DNA of 64,000 bases from contig OX438748.1 in NCBI GenBank assembly GCA_949316235.1, positions 35,086,836-35,150,835 on the forward strand, in the 5' to 3' direction. This stretch comes from Oegoconia quadripuncta (taxonomy: Eukaryota > Arthropoda > Insecta > Lepidoptera > Autostichidae). The notes beneath the pieces were generated by a model that saw only the letters and a list, made by a program, of their open reading frames with translations, searched no databases and was not told the DNA's origin. This document shows, piece by piece, positions 33,201-40,177 of the stretch. Both the position numbers and the translations under genes were made by a program. Position 1 is the stretch's first letter. Each line of letters opens with the position of its first letter.

Positions 33201-35491
33201 CCACAGCAACACTTAGCAACACTTAGCGTCAGCTCTCACTCACGCACCAACACTTAGCGTCATCTCTCACTCACGCACCAACACTTAGCGTCATCTCTCA
33301 CTCACACGCCACAGCAACACTTAGCGTCAGCTCTCACTCACGCACCAACACTTAGCGTCAGCTCTCACTCACGCACCAACACTTAGCGTCAGCTCTCACT
33401 CACGCACCACAGCAACACTTAGCAACACTTAGCGTCAGCTCTCACTCACGCACCAACACTTAGCGTCATCTCTCACTCACACGCCACAGCAACACTTAGC
33501 AACACTTAGCGTCAGCTCTCACTCACGCACCACAGCAACACTTAGCGTCACCTTCGACGTCAGCTCGCACTCACAGATCACATAACAGCACTATTAGCGT
33601 CAGCCTCGAGATCAGCCCTAGCACACCGAACACATAACCCACTTGGCGCCATCTTCGAGGTCATGACATGTATCTTAGGTTAGTAGAAATGCTTGAAGTT
33701 TTATGATCCGTGGGTCATGTATGGTATGGGTATGATTCATCAGCATCATATCAGCCACAGAAATACTGCTGAACATAGGCCTCCCCCATGGGCTTCCAGA
33801 GCGATCGGTTATAAGCGGCCTGATTCCAACGACTTCCCGCGACCTTCATCAGGTCCGTCCACCTTGTGAGTGCACGTCCTACGCTGCTCTTGCCGATGCG
33901 TGGTCTCCACTCGAGAACTTTAATACCCCACCGGCCATCAGTTCTTCGAGCTATATCCCCTGCCCACTGTCATTTCACGGAGAAATGCTTTACCCGTACC
34001 GCTCGTCACTAAAACCCCGCGGCGACCTTCTTCGGCAGTAGGGAGGACCTGGGAACGCATAAGCGACTCCAGCCCCCGCCCCGCCCCCCCTCACAAGGGG
34101 AGGCCCATTCCACCCTCCGTAGGGGGCGCTGTGGAGCCTCACACCGCGATCAGCGAGCGGTATGAGGCGCGGCAGGGCCCGATGCGACGACTTTCGTTCA
34201 CCTACGGATATCTTCACCCCTGATTCGATCACGTACCGTTACGCCGAGCATCGCCCTCTCCATAGCTCGTTGCATGACCTTGAGCCTTATGAGTCAGTGA
34301 AAGATCACATTTCAATGCCATGTCATCACTGGTAACACACATTGGTTAAAAACTTTCGCTTCAAGCACCGAGGTATTTTGGACGAGAAGGCGTAGCGCCG
34401 TTTCCCGAGCGCTGCCCATCAGAGTTGGACTCGTCGATTGGCTTCTCTCTCGAAGTTAGACATATCTAATCGGATCTGTCCTAGATATACATACTCCTCT
34501 ACCACTTCGAGAATGGAGTTCCCAACTTATATACATGTGGGCACGACATGAGTATTCAACATAATTTTCATTATTATTACCTTTTTTTTTTATTAATGGC
34601 TTTGACTCTACGCCTTTATTAAGCCAACAACATGTTGGGACTGTTGGAAAATCGAGTATAACTTTTATACAAAAATACAGTACTTTCTGCATTTATATGT
34701 CCTTTGCTCCCTATTAAAAAGGAGCAACTCCTGAGTGTCTTGCTCGTTCTTCTCTGAAGAGTCTGCCTTATAAATAAGCTGTAATTGTACGTCATGACTT
34801 TTTCAAATGTTAGACTTTTTTGAGTTTGAGTTTATTCCATCATTTCCATTATTTATCCTATTCTTCTTTTCATAGAAAACCTATCATCATCGCCCGTAAA
34901 AATCCCACTGCAGGGATATAGGCCATCCCTCGTTCGTGTTGGGGGTCACAATGTGGGTTGGAGACTTCACATGCCTTTGAATTTTTATTTCTCACAGTTT
35001 TCCTTCACCGTTTAAAGGTCTTAGCATACGTGACGTGTTTATTCTCGTGCCGGACGGAACGGGACGGCAATAGAAAAAACATCGTTATGGCATCTTCTTC
35101 ATCTAATACTACGGCAACCATTGCTAGTTCTTCAAAAGTAAAATCGAACATTTTGTGCTGAAATATGGTTGCAGCACTAGCACGACTATCATTGAACACC
35201 GTCACTGTACGTATGTTTTAAAACCACTTTCACGTTAGGAACTATACCCGTCCCGTCTCCGTTCCGTCCGAGAAATTACCCGTCACGTATGCTAAGACCT
35301 TAAGTGAGCAGTCGGATAAATGTACATAAGTAATTAAATATAAAAACTCATTGGTACATGGCCTGCCTGGGAATCGAACCCGGACCTCCTAAAAAGAAAA
35401 CCTAGACATATATTTTATTCTTATATTTTTTTTTCAGGAAGCATGGAGATACAGAAGCAAGGTCGTCAGGGGTGTGCAATCTCACTTGTAG
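15192..35491 (+). CDS. phytanoyl-CoA dioxygenase, 8 exons, 305 aa
   Basis: Peroxisomal Fe(II)/2-oxoglutarate oxygenase of alpha-oxidation. It 2-hydroxylates phytanoyl-CoA and related 3-methyl-branched acyl-CoAs. Exons: 15192-15238, 17914-18033, 25259-25370, 27497-27652, 28191-28337, 28880-29023, 29371-29508, 35438-35491. All junctions are GT-AG and the phases join into one 305-residue frame, close to the mature mammalian enzyme. The iron ligands are His144 and Asp146 (HQDLYYFPFRP, split by the exon 4/5 junction) and His234 (LVHGSGPN). Arg245 (HYRKCISCHFAS) should bind the 2-oxoglutarate carboxylate. Offsets to human His175/Asp177/His264/Arg275 are a constant 30-31 residues, meaning the N-terminal presequence is absent. 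Instead the protein ends in SHL, a PTS1-type signal. The start has AAAAATGG context. Introns 5 and 7 contain tandem arrays seeded at the donor sites. Identification is firm; substrate is inferred from the family. Confidence 0.95.
16160..16250 (+). mobile_element. LINE ORF2 end fragment in PHYH intron 1
   Basis: TTCCCGTTGATATACAAAGT encodes the VPVDIQ-type end shared with 7656-7859(-) and 25757-25802. Confidence 0.55.
16255..16532 (+). mobile_element. SINE-D, near full length
   Basis: tRNA-like head GTTTGTGGCTCAGCGGTTAT, B-box GGGTTCGAATACCAGGCAGG, body ending TATCCCTGCAGTAGAATG and a (GAT)n end. Best example of the family in the window. Confidence 0.8.
16729..17325 (-). mobile_element. Jockey-like LINE ORF2, post-RT region, 198 aa
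   Basis: Open minus-strand frame with KYLGMYLDRKQTWRVHIEKK, VLKPVWTYGIELWGTAKNSN and ILQRFQNNVLKTITNAPWFT, the conserved segment just after the RT catalytic core of Jockey-type elements. The start is 5'-truncated near 17335. It ends in a natural-looking C-terminus (WDYTLVHDN). Still open over 198 codons, so this insertion is fairly young. Lies antisense in PHYH intron 1. Confidence 0.9.
17395..17470 (+). mobile_element. LINE 3' tail fragment
   Basis: TTTAAAAGAGCATCTCTTCG and TTTCTTGTTCTTCCC match the family L tail. Confidence 0.55.
17544..17771 (-). mobile_element. LINE ORF2 C-terminal zinc-knuckle fragment
   Basis: The minus strand encodes SPLCDVCDKPDDVLHFSLEC, a CxxC...H....C motif typical of the extreme C-terminus of Jockey/I/R1-type LINEs. 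It lies 5' of the 16729-17325 fragment on the minus strand, so it belongs to a different copy. Confidence 0.7.
17914..18033 (+). CDS. PHYH exon 2
   Basis: Acceptor TATTTCACAG, donor AA|GTAAGT. Encodes LSPEQLKYYDDNGFVVLKGL, the conserved N-terminal strand and helix of the PhyH fold. Length 120 bp, exits in phase 2. Confidence 0.95.
18273..18601 (+). mobile_element. SINE-A, near full length, in PHYH intron 2
   Basis: Complete head (CCTCCGTGGCTCAATGTAAA), intact B-box GGGTTCGATCTCCAGTGGGG, complete body and A-tail. Same strand as PHYH. Confidence 0.85.
18868..19083 (-). repeat. dispersed repeat ending CAGGCGAAGCCGCGGCC
   Basis: Contains GACGGCGAAACGGATGAACG and GATTTGGATGAAATTTGGTA. An inverted relative is at 19363-19640, so the two flank the SINE-B copy between them. 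Confidence 0.6.
19096..19345 (+). mobile_element. SINE-B, full length
   Basis: Head ACCGATTGGTGTAGTGGATA, B-box GGTTCGAATCCCGCGAGGGG, body and AT-rich end. Confidence 0.85.
19363..19640 (+). repeat. dispersed repeat, inverted relative of 18868-19083
   Basis: CCAAATTTCATCCAAATCCG and TTCATCCGTTTCGCCGTCAT are the reverse complement of the other copy, about 300 bp away. Confidence 0.6.
19900..20275 (+). mobile_element. LINE ORF end and tail
   Basis: IGIFKSRVNRHLLGARDTSS-type codons lie just before TCCATCAGGTGAGATT and an A-rich end. The same block is near 48160-48260. Confidence 0.5.
20867..21083 (-). mobile_element. SINE-A 3' fragment with inverted duplication
   Basis: A minus-strand SINE-A 3' half ends in a 90-bp palindrome (20994-21083). 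TGACAACCGTAACACAACAA and the sequence up to the loop are repeated in inverse after a 10-nt spacer. Confidence 0.75.
21107..21870 (-). repeat. inverted copy of 6511-7268
   Basis: Contains SINE-B (21107-21285), the shared spacer and SINE-A (about 21550-21888) in opposite orientation to 6511-7268. It breaks off inside SINE-B at the ACAAGCT position and joins a GCTAACTAAGCTAGCTAACT stretch. Confidence 0.8.
22195..22300 (-). mobile_element. family M LINE/SINE fragment
   Basis: Reverse complement of the block at 9699-9780 (CCGCTTCGGAAAGGGAAATC). Confidence 0.55.
22316..22475 (+). mobile_element. SINE-C, 3' truncated
   Basis: Head GGTGTAGTGGTTAGAAACTC, B-box TGTTCGAATCCCGCTAGGG and the start of the body. 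Confidence 0.75.
22505..22740 (-). mobile_element. LINE reverse transcriptase fragment
   Basis: The minus strand encodes VPSGVPQGSILGPLFF, the universal non-LTR RT motif between fingers and palm. No YxDD motif follows. Confidence 0.8.
22776..23017 (-). mobile_element. SINE-B, full length
   Basis: Reverse-complement B-box CCCCTCGCGGGATTCGAACC and head CATTACACCAATCG. Confidence 0.85.
23090..23340 (+). mobile_element. SINE-D with internal deletion
   Basis: Head GGTGACTAAGCGGTTAGGAC, B-box region missing, body through TAAATCCCTGCAGTGGGATG and a (GAT)n end. Confidence 0.75.
23781..24120. mobile_element. 340-bp MITE with 23-bp TIRs
   Basis: The ends are CTTAGGCCCGTATTAATAAA CCA and TGG TTTATTAATACAGGCCTTAG, and the interior has further internal inverted repeats (CTTGAGA and relatives). 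A short relative is at 13752-13877. It abuts the candidate orphan exon at 24156-24276. Confidence 0.7.
24156..24276 (-). CDS. candidate orphan exon, unknown protein
   Basis: A 121-bp minus-strand stretch is bounded by a good acceptor (branch-like TACTAATCTGAC, then CCAACACAG) and a consensus donor (TTTG|GTGAGT). It stays open in one frame and contains STGDFYRIDELKYHGHGTQR followed by GVTTINIFG. Its base composition is more coding-like than the AT-rich surroundings. It is antisense in PHYH intron 2. I do not recognise the family and find no partner exons nearby. It could be one exon of a dispersed nested gene, a captured exon or a chance frame. Confidence 0.4.
24410..24480 (-). mobile_element. 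SINE-A 3' terminal fragment
   Basis: T-run plus ACTTGACCTCAATCACAGCT. It sits directly before another minus-strand SINE-A. Confidence 0.6.
24481..24780 (-). mobile_element. SINE-A, near full length
   Basis: Reverse complement of the SINE-A body and B-box. The head is cut after the GTTGTTTACAC segment. Confidence 0.75.
25259..25370 (+). CDS. PHYH exon 3
   Basis: Acceptor TTTTTTCAG, donor AAG|GTATCA. Encodes RFIQIATGVTDRGHITVMKE and GEDLINK. Phase 2 in, phase 0 out. Preceded by an ideal pyrimidine tract. Confidence 0.95.
25425..25990 (-). mobile_element. LINE family L-like end with internal palindrome
   Basis: Minus-strand LINE ORF2 end and 3' tail (AAAATAGTCAGATTTTACAT, TCTTGCTTGTTCTTTTCAGG on their strands). 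Inside it lies the perfect 46-bp inverted repeat at 25757-25852. Confidence 0.7.
25757..25852. repeat. perfect palindrome, 46-bp arms, 4-nt spacer
   Basis: Arms 25757-25802 and 25807-25852 are exact reverse complements (CAATAAAGTTCCTGTTGATA outermost). The duplicated piece is LINE ORF2 sequence (KVPVDIQ). Confidence 0.95.
26175..26700. mobile_element. non-autonomous DNA element, copy of 9460-10185
   Basis: Shares TTCAATTGTTCGAAAACGG ends and interior segments with the 9.5-10.2 kb element, in inverse orientation, without the family M insertion. Confidence 0.6.
26984..27005. repeat. (CAGT)n microsatellite
   Basis: Five tandem CAGT/TCAG units. Confidence 0.8.
27110..27388 (+). mobile_element. 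SINE-A, head truncated, in PHYH intron 3
   Basis: B-box GGGTTCGATCCCCAGG joins directly to TTTGGTTGGTGGTAGGGCAT, so about 20 bp is deleted. The rest of the body and an A-tail are present. It ends about 110 bp before exon 4. Confidence 0.8.
27497..27652 (+). CDS. PHYH exon 4
   Basis: Acceptor TTTCTGTCTCCAG, donor CAG|GTAAGC, 52 codons. Encodes LQDILFDDVFSQYTENPRLL, MFINKPPGTG and ends in PPHQ, supplying the first iron ligand His144. Confidence 0.97.
28191..28337 (+). CDS. PHYH exon 5
   Basis: Acceptor TGTCGCCATAG, 49 codons. Begins DLYYFPFRPADKIVAAWTAV (Asp146 is the second iron ligand) and contains NGCLYVIPGSHKQGTI. Ends CATGACAACCTTAAG|GTGAGA. The last 15-16 exon bases and this donor are the seed of the adjacent minisatellite. 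Confidence 0.97.
28320..28745 (+). repeat. exon-donor minisatellite, about 43 bp x 10, PHYH intron 5
   Basis: Each unit is GCATGACAACCTTAAG plus GTGAGAGGGGGG plus a CA-rich spacer (CATGCACATACGCAA). The first unit is the genuine exon 5 end and donor. Nine more follow in the intron. Eight of the ten units keep an intact AAG|GTGAGA-type donor; one has GGCGAG and one GTGAAA. Reading through from exon 5 meets a TGA in the second unit, so use of a downstream donor would truncate the protein. Confidence 0.95.
28880..29023 (+). CDS. PHYH exon 6
   Basis: Acceptor AACTTCTTCAG, donor AAG|GTAAGG, 48 codons. Encodes GDTVFFHPILVHGSGPN with the third iron ligand His234. Confidence 0.97.
29103..29316. mobile_element. 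two inverted SINE-C heads in PHYH intron 6
   Basis: A plus-strand head (29103-29166) and a minus-strand head (29232-29316) face each other across about 65 bp. Together they fill most of the 347-bp intron 6 and could form a hairpin of about 62 bp in the pre-mRNA. Confidence 0.75.
29371..29508 (+). CDS. PHYH exon 7
   Basis: Acceptor GACTTGCGGCGGCAG, 46 codons starting HYRKCISCHFASSRCHFVSV. Arg245 is the predicted 2-oxoglutarate contact. The acceptor is chosen over readings further upstream because it gives the same number of residues between the HGSG motif and the Arg as the human enzyme. Donor GAG|GTCAGC is weak, and the large satellite starts on it. Confidence 0.92.
29507..33546 (+). repeat. 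about 4-kb higher-order minisatellite, PHYH intron 7
   Basis: Three unit types: A, 31 bp, starting GCGTCAGCTCTCACTCACGC; B, 31 bp, starting GCGTCATCTCTCACTCACGC; C, 36 bp, with ACACGCCACAGCAACACTTA. They are arranged as A-B-C and A-B-A-B-C blocks, roughly 120 units by length. A B-variant with TCAAGCACC recurs near 30331, 31271, 31947 and 32205. Rare units near 33150-33540 have AGCAACACTTAGCAACACTT. The first unit overlaps the exon 7 donor itself. Confidence 0.97.
33547..33670 (+). repeat. degenerate distal units keeping the exon 7 end
   Basis: Three diverged longer units carry CACCTTCGACGTCAGCTCGC, CAGCCTCGAGATCAGC and CATCTTCGAGGTCATG. Each resembles the exon 7 end and donor (GTCAGCTTCGAG|GTCAGC). 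They suggest that the ancestral unit spanned the exon-intron border. Confidence 0.75.
33735..34560 (-). mobile_element. RTE-like LINE fragments with a GC-rich block
   Basis: AACATAGGCCTCCCCCATGG, CATGTCGCTCG-like and TAGCTCGTTGCATGACCTTG segments are the minus-strand endonuclease and 3' regions of lepidopteran RTE elements. A related piece is at 54440-54550. Within it, about 34005-34215 is an unusually GC-rich block (CCCCCGCCCCGCCCCCCC) that looks like a separate insertion. Confidence 0.55.
34700..34815 (+). mobile_element. LINE 3' tail fragment
   Basis: AAAAGGAGCAACTCCTGAGT and TCTTGCTCGTTCTTCTCTG match the family L tail. Confidence 0.6.
34880..35392 (-). mobile_element. SINE-D split by a MITE
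   Basis: Left half 34880-35015 and right half 35300-35392 are continuous SINE-D sequence on the minus strand, with the B-box GAATCGAACCCGGACC at the right. Confidence 0.75.
35016..35299. mobile_element. 284-bp TTAA-flanked MITE inside SINE-D
   Basis: The inverted ends AGGTCTTAGCATACGTGACG and CGTCACGTATGCTAAGACC lie between two TTAA sites (35012-35015 and 35300-35303). The uninterrupted SINE reads CGTTTAAGAGCAG, so TTAA is the target duplication, as in piggyBac-type elements. Confidence 0.8.
35438..35491 (+). CDS. PHYH exon 8 (stop, PTS1)
   Basis: Acceptor TTTTTTTTTCAG. Encodes EAWRYRSKVVRGVQSHL and TAG. The final SHL fits the PTS1 consensus [SAC]-[KRH]-[LM]. Confidence 0.93.
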   Translation, partial: EAWRYRSKVVRGVQSHL

Positions 35492-35706
35492 ATTTGCATT
35501 TACCATGTATGACGTCCTCAAACCTAATGGGTGGCCATAAGTAAACCAGATGAATTTCTATGTGCGATTTTACAGAAAAAATAGTTCCAAATAATTGGAT
35601 AGATGGCACTGACCCGTAGCTGTCAAAATGTGGCACGGCCATTATGTGATAGTTTTCAAAACTGACTTCTTAGTTGTTGCGTGTTGGGTATTTTGTTTTG
35701 TGCGGT

Positions 35707-35712
35707 ATTAAA
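35707..35712 (+). terminator. possible PHYH polyadenylation signal ATTAAA
   Basis: First hexamer-like signal after the stop, 216 nt downstream. The first AATAAA (36035) lies inside a MITE. Confidence 0.3.
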
Positions 35713-35742
35713 AAAAAGTATTACATTTCGTGCCATAGACAA

Positions 35743-35866
35743 ACTTCTATCACAGATGGGAAGGTCCCCTACCAACTTTTGACAATGATATAAACGTTTG
35801 ACGAGCGCCATCTATCGTCAATTTTAAGAAGGTTCCATGGAATATCGTTCATTGTAATCAAATATT
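35743..35866 (+). repeat. 124-bp direct repeat, copy 1
   Basis: Starts ACTTCTATCACAGATGGGAA and ends at the left end of the MITE. The second copy is at 36258-36381. Confidence 0.85.
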
Positions 35867-36257
35867 GGGTCTTTACCTATGAAATTGGAGTTTTTTTTCT
35901 TCGTTAATCATATGTACCTACCAACTCCTGCGATTTTCAAAGCTATTTCCAAATTTGTTTTTTATTTGGAAAATGTAATATAATTTCAAGGTTTCACATG
36001 AAATATTTTTTTAATTTCTGGGCTAAAATCACTTAATAAAAAAAAAATTAACAGAGCTCTTTTCATGTGCTTCTCATAATCATTTCTTAGATTCGCTGAA
36101 ACTTTTATAAAACGGTTACTTTTAAAAATTAACGCCGCCTATACTTAAATTAATGGATTTGCCGTTCCCAAAAAAAAATCAATAATGTTTGTATGGAGAA
36201 AACAGTCTTAATGAAATTCTTCATACAAAACGCCAATTTCATAGGTAAGGACCTAAT
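35864..36257. mobile_element. MITE (ATTRGGTCnTTACCTATGAA TIR), copy 1
   Basis: The ends ATTGGGTCTTTACCTATGAA and its reverse complement TTCATAGGTAAGGACCTAAT match those of 39423-39847. Interior segments (ATTTTCAAAGCTAT, GGATTTGCCGTTCC) are shared. Confidence 0.85.
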
Positions 36258-36381
36258 ACTTCTATCACAGATGGGAAGGTCGCCTACCAACCTTTGACAA
36301 CGATAGAAACGTTTGACGAGCGCCATCTATCGTCAATTTTAAGAACGCTCCCTGGAAAATCGTTCATTGTAATCAAATATT
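36258..36381 (+). repeat. 124-bp direct repeat, copy 2
   Basis: About ten substitutions from copy 1. It starts immediately after the MITE right end. Confidence 0.85.
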
Positions 36382-37955
36382 TGGCTTCCTGATAGTTTGC
36401 GAAGGCCCTAAATAATAAACAGGTGGCGAGTTGTAAAAACCAAATAATATGTAAACATTCCAAATATTTAATTAATTAGGGAACATGGGTAAAATAAAGT
36501 AAACATTATATATTCGGTGCATCGCATTAGTCTTTACACTTTTTAACCGAACTCCAAAATGGAGGAAGCTTTGGTTATCTATACGACTGTATTTTTCTTT
36601 TATAGTAAGGAAAATTCTCAAAAAATCTCTACTCAATAATTAGTTCCTTAAACTAATAAAAGAGATTGGAAATTTTATGTGAGCTAAATGTGCGGGGCGT
36701 CCGTCCGTAAAGACACAAAAGTCCATTAAGGATACGTACATTTTGGAGTATAGCTTTGTAAAAATTAAATTAAAGTTTTTTTTTTGCATTTGTATAGAGT
36801 AGCTATCAGTGACGGAATAAAAATGTTTTCTATCGAATCGGTAGTTTGTCTTAGGTATAGTGTAGGTATTTAGTTATAGGATCAACAATATTAAATTACC
36901 GATGCAAACTTCATTGCGTCGTAGGAGATACTAACATACCCTAAAACTATTTTCTTTGCTACTTTATATTTTCTAAAAGTAGTTTGTTGTGATAAATCGC
37001 CCCGAATTTTTCGATTTTTTTTCAAAAATATGTAGAAGTTAGATAATGGTTACATTAGTTCTGAGTAACTTCTGCGACGCAGTGAAGTTCACGATCGTAA
37101 TTTTATTTTCTTCGGAACACCAACAGGTATTAGATAGATAGATAGATAAGCATTATTTGCATCCATGTACACACACATAACAAATTTTACATATGAAAAA
37201 TACAACTAAAACAATAAAACACAAGTACAGAAACAACAAATATTATGTGTGTGCCGCAGTATACAAAAGGCTACAGCTCAGTGTATGGATTTGCCCGAGG
37301 CGGGCAAAACACTGGTATTCTGCTGAAACCTGATGGTTGATCGTGGGACAAATGGAATGTTGAAATGTGTTTGGTGTTATCAAATTAAAACTAACGTTAT
37401 TGGTAAATGAATATTGTGAAAGATTATTCCCCTAACATATTGGATTGGATACAGTATTCGCAGATACATTCTGATTAAACTTATCAGCCAAAAAGAAAAC
37501 TCTTCGGAATGAGGTCCCTTGGAGTTGTTACAATTCTATTCCGTCACTAACAGGTGCTCTATCCATATGCAAAACATTTGCAATTTTAAGATTATCGCAA
37601 GTAAAACTCGTTTAAATCTTACAGTATGTAAGACAAATGTATGTACCGATTACTTTTATCTCCAACGGGAGTGGTTTAGACTGTGTGTGATTGTGCTTAT
37701 AAGGTTATGTTAGCCATTGATCTCATATAAAACCAACCCGGTGAAGTGCATATCGAACATCCATTAAGTTTTGCTGTTGGTAAACCCAGCATATATTCTA
37801 AACATTTTTTGTAAAAAAAAAAATCAGTACTTCGATGACACGGTGGGTGAAGTTAGCGGGGGGCTTGTGAACGAGTTTCGGGGCTCATATCTTACCAAAG
37901 TAAGATAGCGTACTAGGTACTATGCCTCGGGGAAGCGAGTTAAACGGCGTATTTT
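36382..37955. other. intergenic, no gene seen
   Basis: AT-rich sequence with an (AGAT)n run at 37135-37158. No open frame longer than about 65 residues and no recognised repeat apart from that run. Confidence 0.5.
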
Positions 37956-38165
37956 TTCTATAAGATGATTCGTCTTCTTCAAGCCACTCGTCTCTGGAAC
38001 TCCCTACCCGAGTCCATCAGAAGAGCTCAAACTTTGAATGGTTTCAAAGTCGCCGTCAAGGAGCATTTTCTGGTGCTTTAATCTGTGTTCTCTTCTTAGC
38101 TTCTCTCTATACCTTAGCACAATCCTGTTGTCGCTTATTATTATTTTATATATCAATAAATATTT
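37955..38165 (+). mobile_element. LINE ORF2 C-terminus and 3' end
   Basis: Plus-strand codons ATRLWNSLPESIRRAQTLNG then FKVAVKEHFLVL and stop, the typical end of a Jockey/CR1-like ORF2. Followed by an AT-rich tail with AATAAA. Confidence 0.75.
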
Positions 38166-38339
38166 ATTTAGTACACCTATAATAATTCGCTTATCTAGAT
38201 AATTGGGTAGTATCGGCGGTTATCGAAAATTTTCAATTTATAGGACTATTATATGAGATCAATGCTGTTACGTGATAATCCTTTAACGAATTACAATTTT
38301 TATTATATCAATGTGGTCAGACTGATGCTGCCACTGGGG

Positions 38340-38910
38340 AGCAATTAATATAACAGTGCGACTGCATCGACGCAGTAGGGGTGGTGAATTGATACGATGC
38401 GACTGTCACTTCTGTCGCGAGTTGCAAATGCGACAAGTGACCACATGTTGCGATAGTCGCGCGTTTGTATCGATACAGTGAGACTGCATAGAAGCAGTAG
38501 AGATGGTGAATCGATACGACGTGACTGTCACTTCTGTCGCGAGTTGCAAATGCGACAGGCGATACAGTCGCGAGTTTTCACTGATACAGTGCGACTGCAA
38601 CGAATTCAGTAGAGATGGTGAAGCAATACGATGTGACTGTATTACTTCTGTCGCGAGTTGCAAATGCGACAAGTGACCACATGTTGCGATAGTCGCGCGT
38701 TTGTATCGATACAGCGCGACTGTCACTATTGTCGCGAGTTGCAAATGCAACAGGCGATACGGTCGCGCGTTTGCGTCGATACAGTACGACTGCAACGAAT
38801 TCAGTAGAGATGATGAATCAATACGATGTGACCGTATTACTTCTGTCGCGAGTTGCAAATGCTACAAGTGATCACATGTCGCGCGTTTGCATCAGTACAG
38901 TCCGGCTGTA
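38340..38910. repeat. complex tandem repeat, about 110-130 bp units
   Basis: Four to five units share TCTGTCGCGAGTTGCAAATG CGACA, CATGTTGCGATAGTCGCGCG and a GATACAGTGCGACTGCA segment. Units differ by indels, so the period varies. The CG-rich palindromic core (GTCGCG) stands out from the AT-rich flanks. The minus strand has a 150-residue open frame that follows the repeat and is not regarded as a gene. Confidence 0.8.
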
Positions 38911-39422
38911 AAAAAAACTAAATAGGTCACTTTGTATGTATATTATTAGAAACCTGATTATAAATCAAATACTGATTCACATAAGTAAAGGAAAAGAAAT
39001 TATTTCCTGCAGGGATAACAAAATTGGTAATTTTATATGAGATTATGTTACATATTTTTAATAATGAAAATAAAAGAGTTGTTAATAATTGTAATGGTTT
39101 TATTTCAATAATAATCTTAGGTCCGGTCTTATATTATAATATTTGCAATATATTAAGAGCGTGTGCGAACCGCGTACTCAGCCAACAAAATATTTGCTAT
39201 GTGCAAGAAACAGAATTTATTTATTTATTTTTATTAGGGAAATCAACAGCTTAATCTTAACAAGTATTGCTTACATATTTCAGAGTATTTTTACATTGTA
39301 AAAGCCTTTATAGTTTTCCTCGACTATTCAGTAGAAAAAGAATACATGAACATAAATAACATGAATACATGAAGGACAGACTATTTCTTTCTTTCATTTA
39401 CGATACTAACACTTATCATAAT

Positions 39423-39847
39423 ATTGGGTCTACCTATGAAATTGGAGTTTTTTTTCTTCGTTAATCATATGTAGGTACCAATTCCTGCGATTTTCAAAGC
39501 TATATCCAAATTTATTTTTTATTTGGAAAATGGAATATTATTTCAAGGTTTCACATGAAATATTTTTCAATTTCTGGGCTAAATCACATAATAAAAAAAA
39601 AATTGAACAGTGCTCTTTTCTTGTTCTTCCCATAATAATTTCTTAGATTCACTGAAACTTTTATAAAGCGGTTACTTTTAAAAATTAACGCTGCCTATAC
39701 TTAACTTAATGTTATCCGATAATACACACAAAGTTTTTGTTAAATATGGATTTGCCGTTCCAAAAAAAAAATCAAAAATGTTTGTATGGAGAAAACAGTA
39801 TTGAAATTCTCCATACAAAACGCCAATTTCATAGGTAAGGACCTAAT
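39423..39847. mobile_element. MITE, copy 2 of the 35864 family
   Basis: The ends ATTGGGTCTACCTATGAAAT and ATTTCATAGGTAAGGACCTA AT, 425 bp, are collinear with copy 1 apart from about 30 extra bp (GATAATACACACAAAGTTTT). Confidence 0.85.
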
Positions 39848-40177
39848 ACATACAGGGTGGGGCAAAGTGATCGACAACCGAGTCAAATTTTCCCCATCAC
39901 CATATCAAACATTGTTCAGGTTGATGGTTATGTTTCGACTTTGCCCTTGTCCTAATATGTTAGGTAATATTTATTCATTATAATAGTATGTATTGTAACG
40001 AGTAGAGCAAACTTTGCAACTGCTTCAAGCCTATAAAGTCGTATTGTCTAAAGAAGCGAAGTCATGTGACGAACCGCAGCATTTCAGCGCTACGTATACT
40101 TTGGTCCCTTTAAAGCCCTCTAAAGATCGAACTTAAGTTGACACTACTACTTTACATATTAAAACAGTAAATATGAC

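Noticed and set aside
29507..33546. Regular repeats suggestive of a CRISPR array
   Set aside because: The repeats are directly adjacent with no unique spacers, and the host is an animal. It is a minisatellite.
34005..34215. GC-rich block as a possible coding exon or CpG island promoter
   Set aside because: It lies inside RTE-like sequence, has no frame with splice sites that fits PHYH, and is most simply a transposon segment.
38406..38858. 150-residue minus-strand open frame
   Set aside because: Repeats of LQLATEV and RSHRI blocks mirror the tandem DNA repeat. No start context, splice sites or known domain.
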